A DNA stretch of 5,816 nt, taken from JAIBBG01 sp031417525. Its GTDB lineage: Bacteria; Bacteroidota; Bacteroidia; Flavobacteriales_D; Sanyastnellaceae. Numbering within the stretch: the stretch's first letter is position 1; each line of letters starts with the position of its first letter. The stretch covers positions 1-5,816 of the forward strand of contig JANOVT010000089.1 of the NCBI GenBank assembly GCA_031417525.1, in the 5' to 3' direction. This document shows positions 5,562 through 5,816 of this stretch, piece after piece. Both the position numbers and the translations under genes were made by a program. Under the pieces are notes generated by a model. That model was not told the DNA's origin. It saw only the letters and a list, made by a program, of their open reading frames with translations, and did no database searches.

Positions 5562-5603
5562 GAAGACCGAAGTCAGATGTCAGAAGTAAGAGGGTTAAGT
5601 CAG
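5562..5603 (+). repeat. Degenerate 7-bp tandem repeat
   Basis: Six units in a 7-base register: gaagacc, gaagtca, gatgtca, gaagtaa, gagggtt, aagtcag. Units 2 to 4 are nearly identical and the outer ones are decayed. I recall intergenic tracts of the (A)GAAGTC kind in many Bacteroidota genomes. The unit suggests either an eroded simple repeat or part of a dispersed intergenic family; the copy here is too short to decide. Confidence 0.55.
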
Positions 5604-5723
5604 AACACCTGAATACTTTCACCAACCGGGCATGAAATAAACCAGACATGGAAAAAATACTCTTTTGAAAAAAACCCTTTAACCGTAAATAGGCAGTCGG
5701 ATATAAAATATCATCTGTTCATG

Positions 5724-5751
5724 TTGCTGTGTTTGCAGTTTGATAATTTTA
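5724..5751 (+). promoter_or_regulatory. Candidate promoter for the right-edge open frame
   Basis: TTG at 5724-5726 and TAATTTTA at 5744-5751, one mismatch from TAnnTTTG, are 17 bases apart, within the range described for Bacteroidota primary sigma promoters. Initiation would be near 5758, about 20 bases before the ATG at 5780. Such matches arise often by chance in AT-rich DNA. Confidence 0.3.
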
Positions 5752-5779
5752 GACCCTGTAAGCAAAACATACACGACTT

Positions 5780-5816
5780 ATGGGCTATAAAATTGAGTAT
5801 TCAGATGATAAAGTGA
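5780..5816 (+). CDS. Possible start of a gene running off the right edge
   Basis: ATG 5780 opens 12 codons (MGYKIEYSDDKV) that reach the window end without a stop; the nearest in-frame stop upstream is TAA at 5759-5761. The location after a candidate promoter and the natural-looking residue mix favour a real start, but 12 codons are too few to name a family. The opening faintly recalls some transposase N-termini; I give this no weight without the next bases. Confidence 0.3.
   Translation, partial: MGYKIEYSDDKV

Larger units (their letters stand above)
5507..5779. other. Non-coding stretch
   Basis: I see no credible gene here on either strand. It holds a degenerate 7-bp tandem repeat (5562-5603) and a possible promoter near its right end (5724-5751). 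No hairpin terminator of normal strength follows the SRPBCC stop. The - strand open frame across its left part runs into the SRPBCC gene and looks like a shadow. Base composition is AT-rich with several A runs (5653-5658, 5669-5675). Confidence 0.6.

Noticed and set aside
5350..5649. Open frame of 99 codons on the - strand at the SRPBCC 3' end
   Set aside because: Half lies antisense to the SRPBCC gene and the rest crosses the heptamer tract; no family resemblance and no start context.

Overview
The window reads as chromosomal DNA from a member of the Bacteroidota. Two large secreted proteins end in C-terminal domains of the type A type IX secretion (T9SS) kind ('FPNP'/'YPNP' start, 'DxSGR', 'L..G.Y.I', basic tail). 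Start sites lack strong Shine-Dalgarno sequences, and the order NUDIX hydrolase / pyrE / SRPBCC protein is, as I recall, common in this phylum. All three stop codons are used normally, so the code is standard.

Layout from left to right. The 3' end of an EI24/CysZ-like membrane protein gene (+) runs in from the left edge. Six bases after its stop lies the end of a convergent gene (-) for a 516-residue secreted protein of the lysyl-endopeptidase-like trypsin fold. That protein keeps the catalytic His but appears to have lost the Asp and the Ser. A 159-bp divergent region separates it from a 568-codon frame (+) for a secreted, T9SS-tagged, cysteine-rich protein: four Kazal-type inhibitor domains alternate with four copies of a six-cysteine module that is vaguely Kunitz-like. 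This frame is cut by one in-frame TAA, at a codon that is Tyr in the three sister modules. A bidirectional hairpin terminator follows. Next come a NUDIX hydrolase gene (-) and pyrE (+), whose ATG codons overlap on opposite strands. An SRPBCC/START-like gene follows pyrE in the same direction. The last 310 bases are mostly non-coding, with a degenerate 7-bp tandem repeat and possibly the first 12 codons of another gene at the right edge.

The right half is housekeeping: pyrimidine synthesis plus two small conserved genes. The left-centre is accessory: an apparently dead secreted protease next to a multi-headed secreted protease inhibitor. Both seem meant for the cell surface or medium, and they may be functionally linked. 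That link, the nonsense codon and the overlapping pyrE/NUDIX starts are the main points for a second look.
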